A stretch of DNA of 64,000 bases, taken from assembly GCA_015680685.1 (NCBI GenBank), contig MNCI01022386.1, positions 381,787 through 445,786 of the forward strand, given 5' to 3'. The first letter of the stretch is position 1. Each line of letters opens with the position of its first letter. The translations under genes and the position numbers were made by a program. This stretch comes from Gnetum montanum (taxonomy: Eukaryota; Streptophyta; Gnetopsida; Gnetales; Gnetaceae). Below the pieces are notes generated by a model that saw only the letters and a list, made by a program, of their open reading frames with translations, was not told the DNA's origin and ran no database searches. Shown here piece by piece: positions 22,541 to 32,880 of this stretch.

Positions 22541-24645
22541 CAACCATACTCCATATTTTGGATCTCCTCCTTTCAACTTAGTTATGGGGGAGATGGCCAC
22601 CCAAGCTAACCATACAAGTGGCTCAGTTTTTCAAAATTTTTTATTTTACACATTCTTTATTTTACACTTTTTTTTCATGTTATTAATCTTTTATAATTTT
22701 TATTTTATACCATCGTTAGTACATTTGATATTTCTTGAATATTGTATACTTTTTTTATATTTTCTTTTAGTTTATCTTGTATGCTTTTCTAACTTTTTGT
22801 TAATAAGTGCTAGGTACATTGGTAATGCATTACTTAATGGTCGTATGTACTATTTTTGTTATTTGATTATTGGTTTTTGGTTTCTGGCTTTGAATTTTAT
22901 TATGGATAATTAGGACATGGTTTATTTTTCATGCAATAGGTAGTGAGTCCACAACATCCACCCATCCACAAACTCTATGGTTTTCTTTGTTTTGGAACTG
23001 TGTAGTCCCTTTTTCATTAATAAAACTTTAATAAATTTGTGACTTTGGTAGTTTCTAGAATTGGAAAGGATTCAAAGGTTTGAATAGGGTGTGGCTTCAA
23101 GGGGATTCAGTATTCTTTGTGCTTTTCTATTTGCCTAGGTGCATGTGTGACTTCTTATGATTCCATGCCAATTAATAAAAGGAAGTTGAATAAGTCCTTG
23201 CATGGTGTGGTTCTCATCAAAAAAAAAAAAAAAAAACAAATGATGAGAATTCAAAGCACACCCCTTGGACAAAATAGATACATATGTTCTCGCATGGTGT
23301 GGTTCTCATTAGAAAGAAAAAAAATAATGAGGATTCAAAGCACACCCCTTGAACAAAATAAATGCATGTGTCTTTGCATGGTGTGGTTCCCATTTCAAAA
23401 AAAAAAACAATGGAAATTCAAAGCACAACCCTTAAATAGAATAAACAGGCTACAAGCACTAGTTATGGGACTAGTCCCCTTTGGCTAAGGCCCTTCCTCA
23501 CTTTCTACTTCTCTTTTCTTCTCTAATAAGGAATGATGTTTTTTTTGTGGGAGCACTCTTGTCTCTCAGGGGATGGATTAGTCTTAGAATGTCAATGCGA
23601 AGTCACTAAACATGGTTGGTTTTGGTCTGGACTAAGGATGGATTCTATCAAGTCATTTAACCACAAATCCACAAGGGACTTCATGTGACCATAATTGGGA
23701 ACTTCATTTCACTCTTTCTCATCCATCTATGCTTTCCATGTCTCACCTCACTGCCAATTTCATGTTTTGGTTTGATGTCCTAGTTTGATGTGTTGAAATT
23801 CTTAGTTAGTTTCTTTTGGGTTTTTGTACTTAATCCTCTATAACCTTTAATCATCCATAGAGCCCACGAACTCTATCATTGAAGTTATGTGAGGCATAAA
23901 AGGCCTATGCCTACTTTGGGGAGGACCGACTTGCATATCTTTTGGTTGAATTAGTTAAGTTATTTACCCTTAGAAACTCTTACAATAAAATTTTCTTTTG
24001 TTTACCCCATCAATGACATCCAATTGCACACATCTTCACAACATTTTTTAGTGAACTTTCCTTTTTATTGTTGTGAATTCTTATACCCTCTTCAAATATT
24101 TCCTTGTTTGAGCTTTTTTCCAAATTTAATGGACCACTTATCTAATTCACCCTATTTTCCAGCCTTCTCACTAACACTACTCAAGGAATCAATCTACCAC
24201 AATCACAACCTAGCTGAGTGTAGCCACTGATGAGACAGGGCATTTAACCACTATGTGTTATACATTGCATACTAATTCATGATTCTATTGTGATTATAGT
24301 GGGAAGCATGGACTAGAAGTGGGACTATCTTCACTAAGGATAATGCAGTAGTACCATACAATGAGGATCATTCATGAACTTAGGAACTCTTCTCTCTCAT
24401 TTTTCTGCTGCTAAGAGGTGTTGGATCTTAGTGTTATTTAAGGGTGCTCACTTCTCTTATCATGAACACCCCATTTTGTAAAGATTGTAATTCTGTACAC
24501 TTGGGGCACCCAGAGTCTATTATTCCATCTAAGTCAGTCTATATGTTAGTCAATAATCCCATACCTACCTAATATATTATGTTGTAAAGAATTTGTTTCT
24601 CCTCTTTTTCACTTGAGGACGAGTTTTCATTTAGTTTTGGGGGTA
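22541..24645 (+). other. 3' internal non-coding region of element E
   Basis: About 2.1 kb between pol and the 3' LTR. It starts near a conserved polypurine ATGGGGGAGATGG (22584-22596). AT-rich sequence follows, then the three-copy tandem repeat (23196-23455). It ends with GAGGACGAGTTTTCATTTAG and the main polypurine tract TTTTGGGGGTA (24635-24645) against the LTR. No third ORF is present. Confidence 0.75.
23196..23455 (+). repeat. Three tandem units with internal hairpin and poly-A
   Basis: Units of about 80-92 bp share GCATGGTGTGGTTCTCAT, an A-rich run, ATGAGAATTCAAAGCACA and CCCCTTG-ACAAAATA. Units begin near 23199, 23293 and 23376. In unit 1 the GGTTCTCATC and GATGAGAATT halves are inverted around an 18-A run. 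Elements C, D and I carry a single related unit at the matching place, so the tandem expansion is specific to E. Confidence 0.8.
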
Positions 24646-25455
24646 TGATGAATCATCATTTTCCTGTGGCTGTGATGTTGCATACATGATGTTAGGATCT
24701 AGATGCGATGTCGTGTACACGATGTTGGGGTAGATATCCTAGCCTATAAATATAGCACTTGGGCTCTAATTTTTTGATAGTTTTTAAGTTAGGTTTCAAT
24801 TAGAGTAGTGAAGCTTTTGCCATTTTTTCCCCTAGAGCTAGAATATTTTTTGAGTGCCTGTAGAAGGAGTCTAAGTGTGTATGGTTCTTTGTTTGAGCAC
24901 TGGTGTATCTGAGCATAGTAGTGTGATGGGAATAAAACTAGCTCTTTTGACAATCCTTGTAGCATTGAGAATAGATTAATATTTTCTTTAATGCATTTGA
25001 ATTAAAAAATTTATTTCTAGTTGTTAATGAACATGAGCATGACCACTTTGAGCATACATGTAGTACTTGGTAACCCAACAATGCTTAACGTTTGGTAGCC
25101 TAGTAGCACTATATGTGTTTAGAATGTGTTTGGGAAAGTGGGGATAGTTACTTGTATTAGGCTAGATTTGCAATAACTAATTAGATTTTAAATTACTCTA
25201 CTCTTCATTCTTGTTGTAGGTGATCAAATTTATAAAATATAAAGTAAGAAAAATCATATACCTCAGTTGCACTTAAACCATACCCTTGAACCTCATACGT
25301 GTAGTTAGGAAGACAACGAACGTTCTCAACATCCATTTCACTTCCTAGAAGAGCTAGTGTACTAGATAACTATAGGTCCACAAAATTTGACTAGATGGCA
25401 CATGATTCTTTAGTGATTCGTATGGTTGGGCATAGGGGTATCTCATCACTCATCA
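24646..25455 (+). repeat. 3' LTR of element E
   Basis: This 810-bp LTR starts TGATGAATCATC right after TTTTGGGGGTA and ends CACTCATCA. U3 cores: GATGTT 24674, GATGTT 24688, GATGTC 24707, GATGTT 24721 and GATATC 24733, mostly 14-19 bp apart. TATAAATA lies at 24745-24752. Outside it the gag of element C resumes. Confidence 0.92.
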
Positions 25456-26366
25456 CTATCCAAGACCACATCCAATTTTTCATGCTTTTCTTGCTTTCAC
25501 CCTTGGATTTGTTTTCTTAGGTTGGACACTTTTGCATAAGTTTGGTATTCTTCATTGAAAAGTTCTAGCATTGTGGACCACTAGTGGATTGAACTTGGTT
25601 CTAATGATCTATACCAACTTTCAGCTTCATCTATTAGTGTCCTATGGAAGAGCTTAAACTTTTATCACTTATTTTCAATATGTTGCAAGGCACAGGCACC
25701 ATGGAAGGCTTGTAAGTGATGTTGTGAATCAGAATCATAGCCTCCCAAAAATTTAGGGATATTATTCATATCAAGCCTTTTTATGTGACTTTCCCTACAA
25801 TGCCTATGGGGTATCTTAACTACCTCTGTGATCTACATCAAGCTCTTAGTGACCAACAAGGGTTCATCATCATTAGATGTGGCATGGTGAAAATTGCTAT
25901 TCTTATTTGTTTGATTATGATGATTTTGTCTATGTTCATTTTGATGTCTTTGATTTTTCCCTTGGGTTTGATATCTATTTTTATTTAGACCCCATAGTGG
26001 AGCTTGATCTCTATACCTACGTTCATCTTCCTCAGAAGTAGATGTTGAAGAGGAAGAGGAAGATGAGGAACTAAGAGAGTCACCATGGCTTCTATAGTGT
26101 TTCCCATGGTTCCTTGATTTATCTTTTCCAAGTTTTGAGGAGGTCCTAGGTCTTGAGGCCTCCCCTAGTCTAGAACTTACTTTATCTCCTCTAGGATTAT
26201 TTGCCTTAGGTGAATGTAGTCCTTGAACATAGTCAGGGTGGTCATGAACATATGAAACCCTTGCATGAGGTTGGTCACTCCAATTTTCTTCAATATATAT
26301 CTCATTGGTTCTTCAATGAATGCTCTCTTCATATGATGCATTATCATTTCCTTGTGAAAGAGACAT
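25456..26366 (-). pseudogene. gag of element C, N-terminal part
   Basis: On the minus strand the reading begins at ATG 26366 (MSLSQGNDNASYEES...). It is shorter and different at the N-terminus from the A/E/H/I gag. A Ser/Glu-rich run (about 26090-26030) and an Asn/His/Gln-rich basic run precede the Retrotrans_gag-like domain (about 25800-25456; ESWYRSLEPSS and LFNEEYQTYAKVSNLRKQIQ). The reading stops at the insertion of E and resumes at 15432. Confidence 0.78.
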
Positions 26367-26472
26367 TGTTGTTGGTGTATAATGTGTGTGACTTACTATT
26401 TTCTCAAAGATAGTTTGTTAATGCATTTACAGCAATTGTGTATGATATAACTAATCTAGATAACTAGCACCA

Positions 26473-26490
26473 TCCCCAGCAATGGTGCCA
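26473..26490 (-). other. tRNA-Asp primer-binding site, element C
   Basis: The minus strand reads TGGCACCATTGCTGGGGA, with three changes from the tRNA-Asp complement. It is 1 nt from the LTR end. Confidence 0.88.
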
Positions 26491-26491
26491 A

Positions 26492-27361
26492 TGATGAGTG
26501 GAAAGGTACCCCCTATGCCCAACCATATAAATCACAAGCATTCACTCATAATCCAATCAAATTCTATGGATGAGACTAGTTGTGGCATCTAGATCATTAT
26601 GCTTGGATTGCAGTTCACTGTCTTCCCACTTGGACTAGTGGTAGCTTTATCATGTATGATTTAGTCCAGAGTGAGACATATGATTCTTGATGTTGTTTCA
26701 ACCTTATGTTACTCCTAACAATAATAAATAAATCATTTGTTTAAACTAATTAAAAATGGAAAGTAAAGTCTAAACTAGCCTACGAGTGATGAGTGTCTAT
26801 TCCCAGCTTGTCATACATGTCCAGAACCCACATATCCACTACTGAGATTATTAAGTGCTATGCTACTGGGCAAACCAAGCAATAACACTGCCGGGATTAC
26901 CAAGGGAATACATGTTTATGCTCAAAACTAGTCACACTTATTTCACCAATTCATTAACATGCATGAAAACATAAATATTGACTAAGTACATGGAATATAA
27001 ATTGCATTAAAAGTAAATTTAATCTAAGTGAAAGAAATCTTAATGTTGTTCATGGAATGTGTCCAGGTACATTGCCACTCGAATAAGACATTGTACAACT
27101 AACTCAGATCCACACTATAGGTACTTACTGACTATTCTCTAAGATTATGGAATAAAATTGTAAGAGTTCATCTACTCGATTAACAAAAGAATTACATAAA
27201 CATGGTTGTGAGCATGTATTTATAAAGGAAAATAAACATTGCATCGATGAGGCCACATCGATGTAATAAACTGCATTGATGGAGCTACATCAACGGGGCC
27301 TAGTCAACATAATAGACTATGTCAAGAGGGCCTAGTTGATGCAACAAATCATATCTCATCA
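26492..27361 (-). repeat. 5' LTR of element C
   Basis: This 870-bp LTR starts TGATGAGATATG and ends CACTCATCA on the minus strand, adjoining the PBS. It matches the 3' LTR at 10648-11552 along its length with many scattered substitutions. TATAAATA lies near 27228-27221. Its U3 array is listed separately. Confidence 0.9.
27243..27340 (-). repeat. U3 core array, ATCGAT/GTCAAC type
   Basis: Cores start at 27243, 27257, 27275, 27289, 27303, 27321 and 27335: ATCGAT, ATCGAT, ATTGAT, ATCAAC, GTCAAC, GTCAAG and GTTGAT. Spacings are 14, 18, 14, 14, 18 and 14 bp, identical to those in the other LTR of this element. The core differs from the GATATC type but the 14-bp step is the same. Confidence 0.8.
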
Positions 27362-29010
27362 CTAACCAAATGTTGGTTTTATGCTTAATCTATTTCAAGT
27401 TGCCCTTCTAAGATGATGCATTTGCCCTTTGCTTCTAATATCTCTAATTGGATGTACTAATGTTGCTTGGAAAATCAAAGATATCTAGAATTAGGTGTTT
27501 GGTCTACACCAGTTGGTCTAGCAACTTTTTATGCTAGGCTACACTCAATATTCCATTGACCATGCCTGTAGATGTTTACACATCTTGAAGTGTAGGTATG
27601 TTGTGCATTAAGTGCTTTGGCAATTTGGTTAGCAGCAACTTTAGTAGCGATCTCCTATCCTTGGTGCTACATCACCAATATGGTTGCTCTCTCATCCTCC
27701 TCCAAGTGCATCAAAAAGGAAGTAGCATTCCCAGAGATTTCTAGAAATAAGTGGTGTTGTGATAGAGATATTGTCACCTCTTAGGCATTGGGATTTGATC
27801 TCGTAGGCAATTGTGTTTGTTATGTAGAAAATATTGGTCCACTTCTTTCCATCTAGCTAATTGTCTGAGTCAACTCATTAAGGTGACTCATCATAGGTCA
27901 ATATATGGATGAGTCTCTGCCACTCGTTCTTGCATGCTACTTCTGCTCATGCAAGAGTTGCTCTTGGATTTTGCACAAGTGCTCAATGGCTATGTAGGCC
28001 TTCAGCATTGTTTCTTAAGTAGGTAGTCAAGGTGGTGGCTACTACTCCCCTTCTTTAGACATGATAGGTGTCTTATCGTTCATCATTTTAGACCATGAGG
28101 TTATGGGAGTATGCTTGATTATGTCATTTAAATAGTGGATGATCCCTACCCTTTTGCAAAGTTTCTAGATGAGACATGAGAAAGGCAAGGTTTTCCTTCC
28201 ATGTTCATTCTCTTTGAAGAGCTTCTTGATATCTAAATAGATCCATTGTGGAAGGTTCATTGGAAATCTTCTGCTTAGCATGGCACATGCTCAGGTGGAA
28301 AAGAAAATCACCTTACTGGGCCTCACTATCAAATTGAGGTGATAGGCTACTATCTTAAAGTATATGTGTTCTATTGGTGTGAGCATGCCGAATTCCTTAC
28401 AGTTAACCTTGTAACATTGTTGGGTCCACTCTTTTCTTGCATTAGGGTTAACTTGTGTAGATAGCTTTGCGAATTATGTTTTGGTATTAAGCAACTGAAG
28501 AACTTGTGAAATAACATCAACTGAGTAGGACACCTAAATGTCCTTGATCTTCATTGTGGAGCTTGCCCTTTTGTTGTTCCAGAAGAGGTATGTCTCTCCC
28601 ATGTACCAATCCCCACTGGAATTGATGATTGGCCACATGGGAGAGGTTTGCAATTGTGTTTTTACCTCTATTGGAGCATGTTCTAAAAATTTCTTGAAGT
28701 TTAGTTCCTAGAGAATTGAGCATTGGATATCACAAGGCCTAATGATATTGAGGCAAGCTTATGTTAGTGTGACTTTAAGCCTTAGTATGGGTCCTAGTGC
28801 TTTCCCATGTTACAATTGTTCTATTTTAACTTATTATTTGGGAATTTTTCAAACAAATTCCACTTCGGGATCCTCTTGAAGAGGTCCCATTGCATAGGTT
28901 GCTTCTAGTTGATCTTGGGCCTACTCTTGTTGGCCCCTTCTAGCCCTAGGTCATTTCTCCCTTGGTTGTAATGGTCCTCCCTCCTATGATCATTTCAATC
29001 TTGGCACCAT
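27362..29010 (-). pseudogene. Third ORF of element B, N-terminal half
   Basis: On the minus strand the ATG is at 29008-29010, aligned with the third-ORF start of element D. A polar Gln/Glu-rich start is followed by a globular region with NHQFQWGLVHGRDIPLL-type DNA similarity to D (28640-28560), a Trp/Cys-rich block (EWTQQCYKVNCKEF, near 28430), and LPFSCLI followed by a Lys/Arg-rich helix (28190-28150). The last block resembles the putative plant transposon protein family (the Transposase_32 type) that often accompanies plant retroelements; that match is from memory and uncertain. The ORF is split by element C at 27361. Confidence 0.68.
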
Positions 29011-29470
29011 CTATAATCACAACATAACCACTAGTTAGCAATTGTTGTGTAACATGAAATAATTAGAATACCTTATCTCCTTGGGATAATTACACTTGGC
29101 TAAGTTGTGATTATGGATGATTTAATTAATTTTAATCATTATTTTATTTGTGTTTTAATGTTAACAAGTCATTTCAAAAGGTGTTGGAAGGGTTAACTCT
29201 CAAAAATTGATGGTTTAATATTGTTGTATTCATTAGCCCTTTGGATAAGTTAGAAAATTTTTTAAAAAATTTAACCCTTTGATGATCCCACCACATTGTT
29301 GTTTCTTCGAACTGGCAACTGGACCCATCTCAATTGGGAAGAAGGCCACTGCATAGTGGAGCTTCCCATCATTATTGTGGATGATGATTTGAAGTGATGT
29401 GATGAGCAGAAACATTTTGGGTATGAATCCCAATGTGATCATCAGCAACAACACTTACTGACCCATGTGA
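29011..29470 (-). promoter_or_regulatory. Leader of the third ORF in element B, with a 3' splice-site candidate
   Basis: On the minus strand this aligns with the 34740-35029 leader of D. Directly before the ATG it reads TGTGATTATAG (acceptor AG at 29012-29011), preceded about 24 nt upstream by GCTAAC, a good plant branch-point form. D has CCACAA at the acceptor position. No clear donor is visible in B. The end near 29470 is the rearrangement point with D. Confidence 0.4.
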
Positions 29471-29569
29471 TTGATTAGGAATGCTACCACCAACACAAAG
29501 GATGCTTCCAAGAAACCACTGCAATATTCGCCTCCAACACTACGAAGCTTTGACCGATGACACACTTTG

Positions 29570-32500
29570 TTTTGGTGATCAAGGTTAAAAACTACAAAGG
29601 AGACTTTCCTATCATTATGAGACATACTTGGTTAAGCATGGTTGATGCACGAATGGGCATAAGGACCTATCCTTGGACATCTCCAAGGAAAATGAATTTG
29701 GATGACTTGAGAAGAAGTGTGTTCCATGCATCGTGTACAATAATAACTGGTGTAATTGCATGTAGAAAATATGGTCCATTAAGAGTACATTCATTAAAGC
29801 ATGTAATTAGTGTGCATAAGAAATATATATCCAAAGGGACCTATACATAGCAACCATAAAACAAGAGGGCACTTAGTGGTTGACAACTAACTTTGATAGT
29901 AGCACATTATGCATGGAACCAATTGAGAGCCTAACATGTGCTTGTGTCAAAGGTATAGATGAACTTGAGTAAGTTCATTACCAACTCTCCAATGATGAAG
30001 ATGATGATATCTATTGGGGAGAGTTGGAAATCCGTAATAATTTTAAGCAAGAGCCCCTAGAGTTAAAAACCCTACCAACTGACATGGAGTATGCATTTCT
30101 AAACAATGGCAAGCTATTTATAATCACAATGCAAAACTTGCTCTCAATCAAAGAGACAAGTTGTTGAAGGTGGTCAAAAAATGGCCAATAGCCTTTGCTT
30201 GGTCATATCCCAAGCTGACAAAAATTGATCCAAGGATATGTCGACATTGCATTTACATTGACTTGGCCATGAAGCCAAGAAGGTAATCGCAAAGGTGATT
30301 GAACCCCAAATTCAAGTAGATCATCAAGGAGGAAATAGAAAAAATTCTCAAGGAAGGGTTCATCTATCCCCTCATAGATATTAAGTGGGTTAGCCCACTC
30401 ATAATTGTGCCAAAGAAAGGTGGCAAGTGGTGGTTTACATTGACTTTAGGCTATTGAATATGGAAATATTTCAAGATCATTTTCCATTGCCATTTGTGGA
30501 CTAGGTGTTGGATACCATTTCTAGGCATTGCTATTATAGCTTCTTGGATGGTAAAATTGAAATTATGCTAGAGGATTAGGCCAAGACAACAATCACGAGT
30601 TCCTAGGGGACTTATGCATATTTTAAGATACTGTTTGATTTGTGCAATTCCCCTGTAACATTCCAACGCTTGGTCCTTAGTATTTTTCAATAGTAGATTG
30701 GTACTAGGGTAGAAGTCTTTATGGATGACTTCTCTACCTATGGGGATGCATTTGAGCAAGCCCTAGACCACCTTGAGTAGATAATGAAAAGATGTGTTGA
30801 AGAAACCTTAGGCTTAATTAGTAGAAAAGCCATCTAATGATCCAGGAGGACACAGTACTGGGGCACTGAATTTCATAAGAAGGGATTGAGGTAGACCTAG
30901 AAAAGATAAGGGCCATCCAAGGAATCACACGTCAACTAGAAATAGTCAAAGATGTCTACTTCTTCCTTGGACACATTGGCTACTACCAACGGTTTATAGA
31001 GAATTTCTCTAAGATTGCAAAGCCATTAGTTGAGCTTACAAAAGAAGATGCTACATTCATCTGGACTAAGGAATGTGAACATGCATTTCAAAAACTAAAA
31101 GATAAACTCATGGTAACTCCAATTCTATGGGCACCAAACTAGTCTATACCATTTCACTTAATGATGGATGCATCTTATTATGCCTTGGGAGTCATGCTTA
31201 TGTAGTTGGATGATAATAAACATCCATATTATATTCACTACATAACTCAAAGTATTATGGATGCATAGATAAAATACACCACAACTAAGAAAGAACTAAT
31301 ATTAGTGGTGTATGCTCTTGAAAAGTTTAGGCACTATGTGCTAGGCTATAAAGTATTCATGTCCATAGATCACAGTGTCATTCACTTCCTAATGAACAAG
31401 CCAATGGTGAGCCCTCATATCATATGATGGCTCATGATCTTGTATGAATTTGATCTCATAATGGTAGATTGAAAAGAAACTAAGAATGTCGTCACTCACC
31501 ATCTCTCTCGGTTAAGATGGGATAACAAAGACGAGAAGAGCCCACTCTTTGATAAATTTCCAAATGAACTCCTTTTTACAAGAGCAATAAATGAACAACT
31601 TCTTGTAGAAACAAAATGGTATAAAAGCATCCTCACTTACCTTCTCACTTAGGAGATGCCACATGATCTAGACTTTAGGAAGAAACAATAGTTTCTTCAT
31701 CAAGGTGAAGTACCTCATGGAAATCAATGGACACCTTTACAAGGTGTGTGTTGATGGCCTGGTTCATTTTTGTGTCCCTAATGTGGATCAACTACATGTT
31801 CTCTAGGATTCTTACAAAGGCCTTTGTGGAGGCCACTATGTTGGAAGAAACATGATCATAAAAATATTGATGGTAGGATACTATTGGCCTATAATCTTCA
31901 AGGATGCCCACTATTTTTTCCAATCTTGTGAACACTATCAACGAGATGGTGGGATGATTGCACGAATGCAGAATACTCAATAGTGGATTCAACCACTAGA
32001 ACCCTTTGACATATGGAGCATTGACTTCATGGCTCCCATCACACCCATGTCTAATGGAAAGGCATATATCATCATACGAGTTGACTACTACACCAAATGG
32101 GTAGAAGCAACAACCGTCACCAATTGTACATCATCCACTACTACTCGATTCATACAAAAAAATGTTGTAAATAGGTTTGGGATGCCACGTGCACTAATTT
32201 TTAACAATGGAACTCATTTTACAGGTGCCACCTTTCAAAAACTTATGCAACAGTTAGGGGTTGAACATAAATTAACAACTCCCTATCATTTCCAAGCCAA
32301 CGGTCAAGCAGAGCTAACTAACTTGGAGATCACAAAGATTCTAACAAGGACCATAAGCAAATATAGGAGACTAGAGCATAAAACTCAATGATGCCCTTTG
32401 GACCTACCACTCAACATGAAAACTCCCTATTGGCTACTCTCCCTACAAGCTAGTGTATGGAAAACTTCCAATGCTCCCAATTCAATTCGAGCTTCGTACA

Positions 32501-32880
32501 CTCTTAATAACCTATGAACTACACCTTGACGTAAGTCTAGCACAAAAAGAAAGATTGATGAACCTCAACGTGCTAGAAAAAAATTAATTAGTAGCCCTAT
32601 TTTTGAATGAAGTCCATAAGGCATTCAACAAGTAATGACATAACCTTAGAATACAAAAAGTAAAATTCAACTAAGAGATAAGTTTTTATACTAGAACCCC
32701 ACACATGTACCCCAGAAAACAAAGTTCCAAATGTTGTAGGAGGAATCTTATATAATTGATGAAACCTTTCGCTCTAAGGCCATGTTAATCTACAAACCTA
32801 AGAGCCCAAATAAAAAATAGTCGATCAACATCCAACAAGTAGAGCTTTTCCATGAGCCCAAGAAAGCTAATGCAATAGAT
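29570..32880 (+). pseudogene. Degenerate pol of element D
   Basis: The protease C-part begins near 29570 (VIKVKNYKGDFPIIM); its catalytic Asp motif is lost to the truncation. RT spans about 30330-30900 with VFMDDFSTYG near 30715. RNase H has MMDASYYALGV near 31160-31190. Integrase runs from about 31790: a finger region, then an open stretch 32029-32391 covering ITPMSNGKAYIIIRVDYYTK, the second Asp changed to Asn in IFNNGTHFTG, and Glu in ANGQAELTN. The C-terminal block ends in a Lys/Pro-rich segment. Premature TAG codons at 31140 and 31203 are shared with other copies. Confidence 0.88.

Larger units (their letters stand above)
15433..25455 (+). mobile_element. Element E: full-length Athila-like retrotransposon nested in C
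   Basis: Both LTRs, the PBS, gag, pol and the polypurine tract are present in order on plus. The flanks CTATT (15428-15432) and CTATC (25456-25460) form a 5-bp target duplication with one change. The gag of C reads through once E is removed. The U3 is a third type (GATGTC/GATGTT cores). No third ORF is present. Many TAG/TAA codons interrupt gag and pol. Being inside C, which is inside B, it is the youngest of the three. Confidence 0.93.
10648..27361 (-). mobile_element. Element C: Athila-like retrotransposon nested in B and split by E
   Basis: Minus-strand order is 5' LTR (27361-26492), PBS, gag N-part, inserted element E, gag C-part, a 160-N gap, 3' non-coding region and 3' LTR (11552-10648). 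Both LTRs have the same seven-core U3 array. The flanks on B are GCAAC (10643-10647) and CTAAC (27362-27366), compatible with an eroded 5-bp duplication. The third ORF of B resumes across the insertion. No pol or third ORF is visible, so the element was either internally deleted or pol is hidden in the gap. Confidence 0.85.
8349..29470 (-). mobile_element. Element B: Athila-like retrotransposon with third ORF, 5' truncated and split by C
   Basis: Minus-strand order is: leader (29470-29011), third ORF N-half (29010-27362), then the inserted element C (27361-10648), third ORF C-half (10647-9465), polypurine tract (near 9240-9230) and 3' LTR (9229-8349). Gag, pol and the 5' LTR are missing. At about 29470-29570 it meets element D in the opposite orientation. 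LTR and third ORF are clearly related to those of D. The outer flank at 8344-8348 is TCACT. Confidence 0.8.

Noticed and set aside
23117-23488. 123-codon plus-strand ORF
   Set aside because: It is produced by the tandem hairpin repeat with A runs. The repeat explains the repeated peptide.
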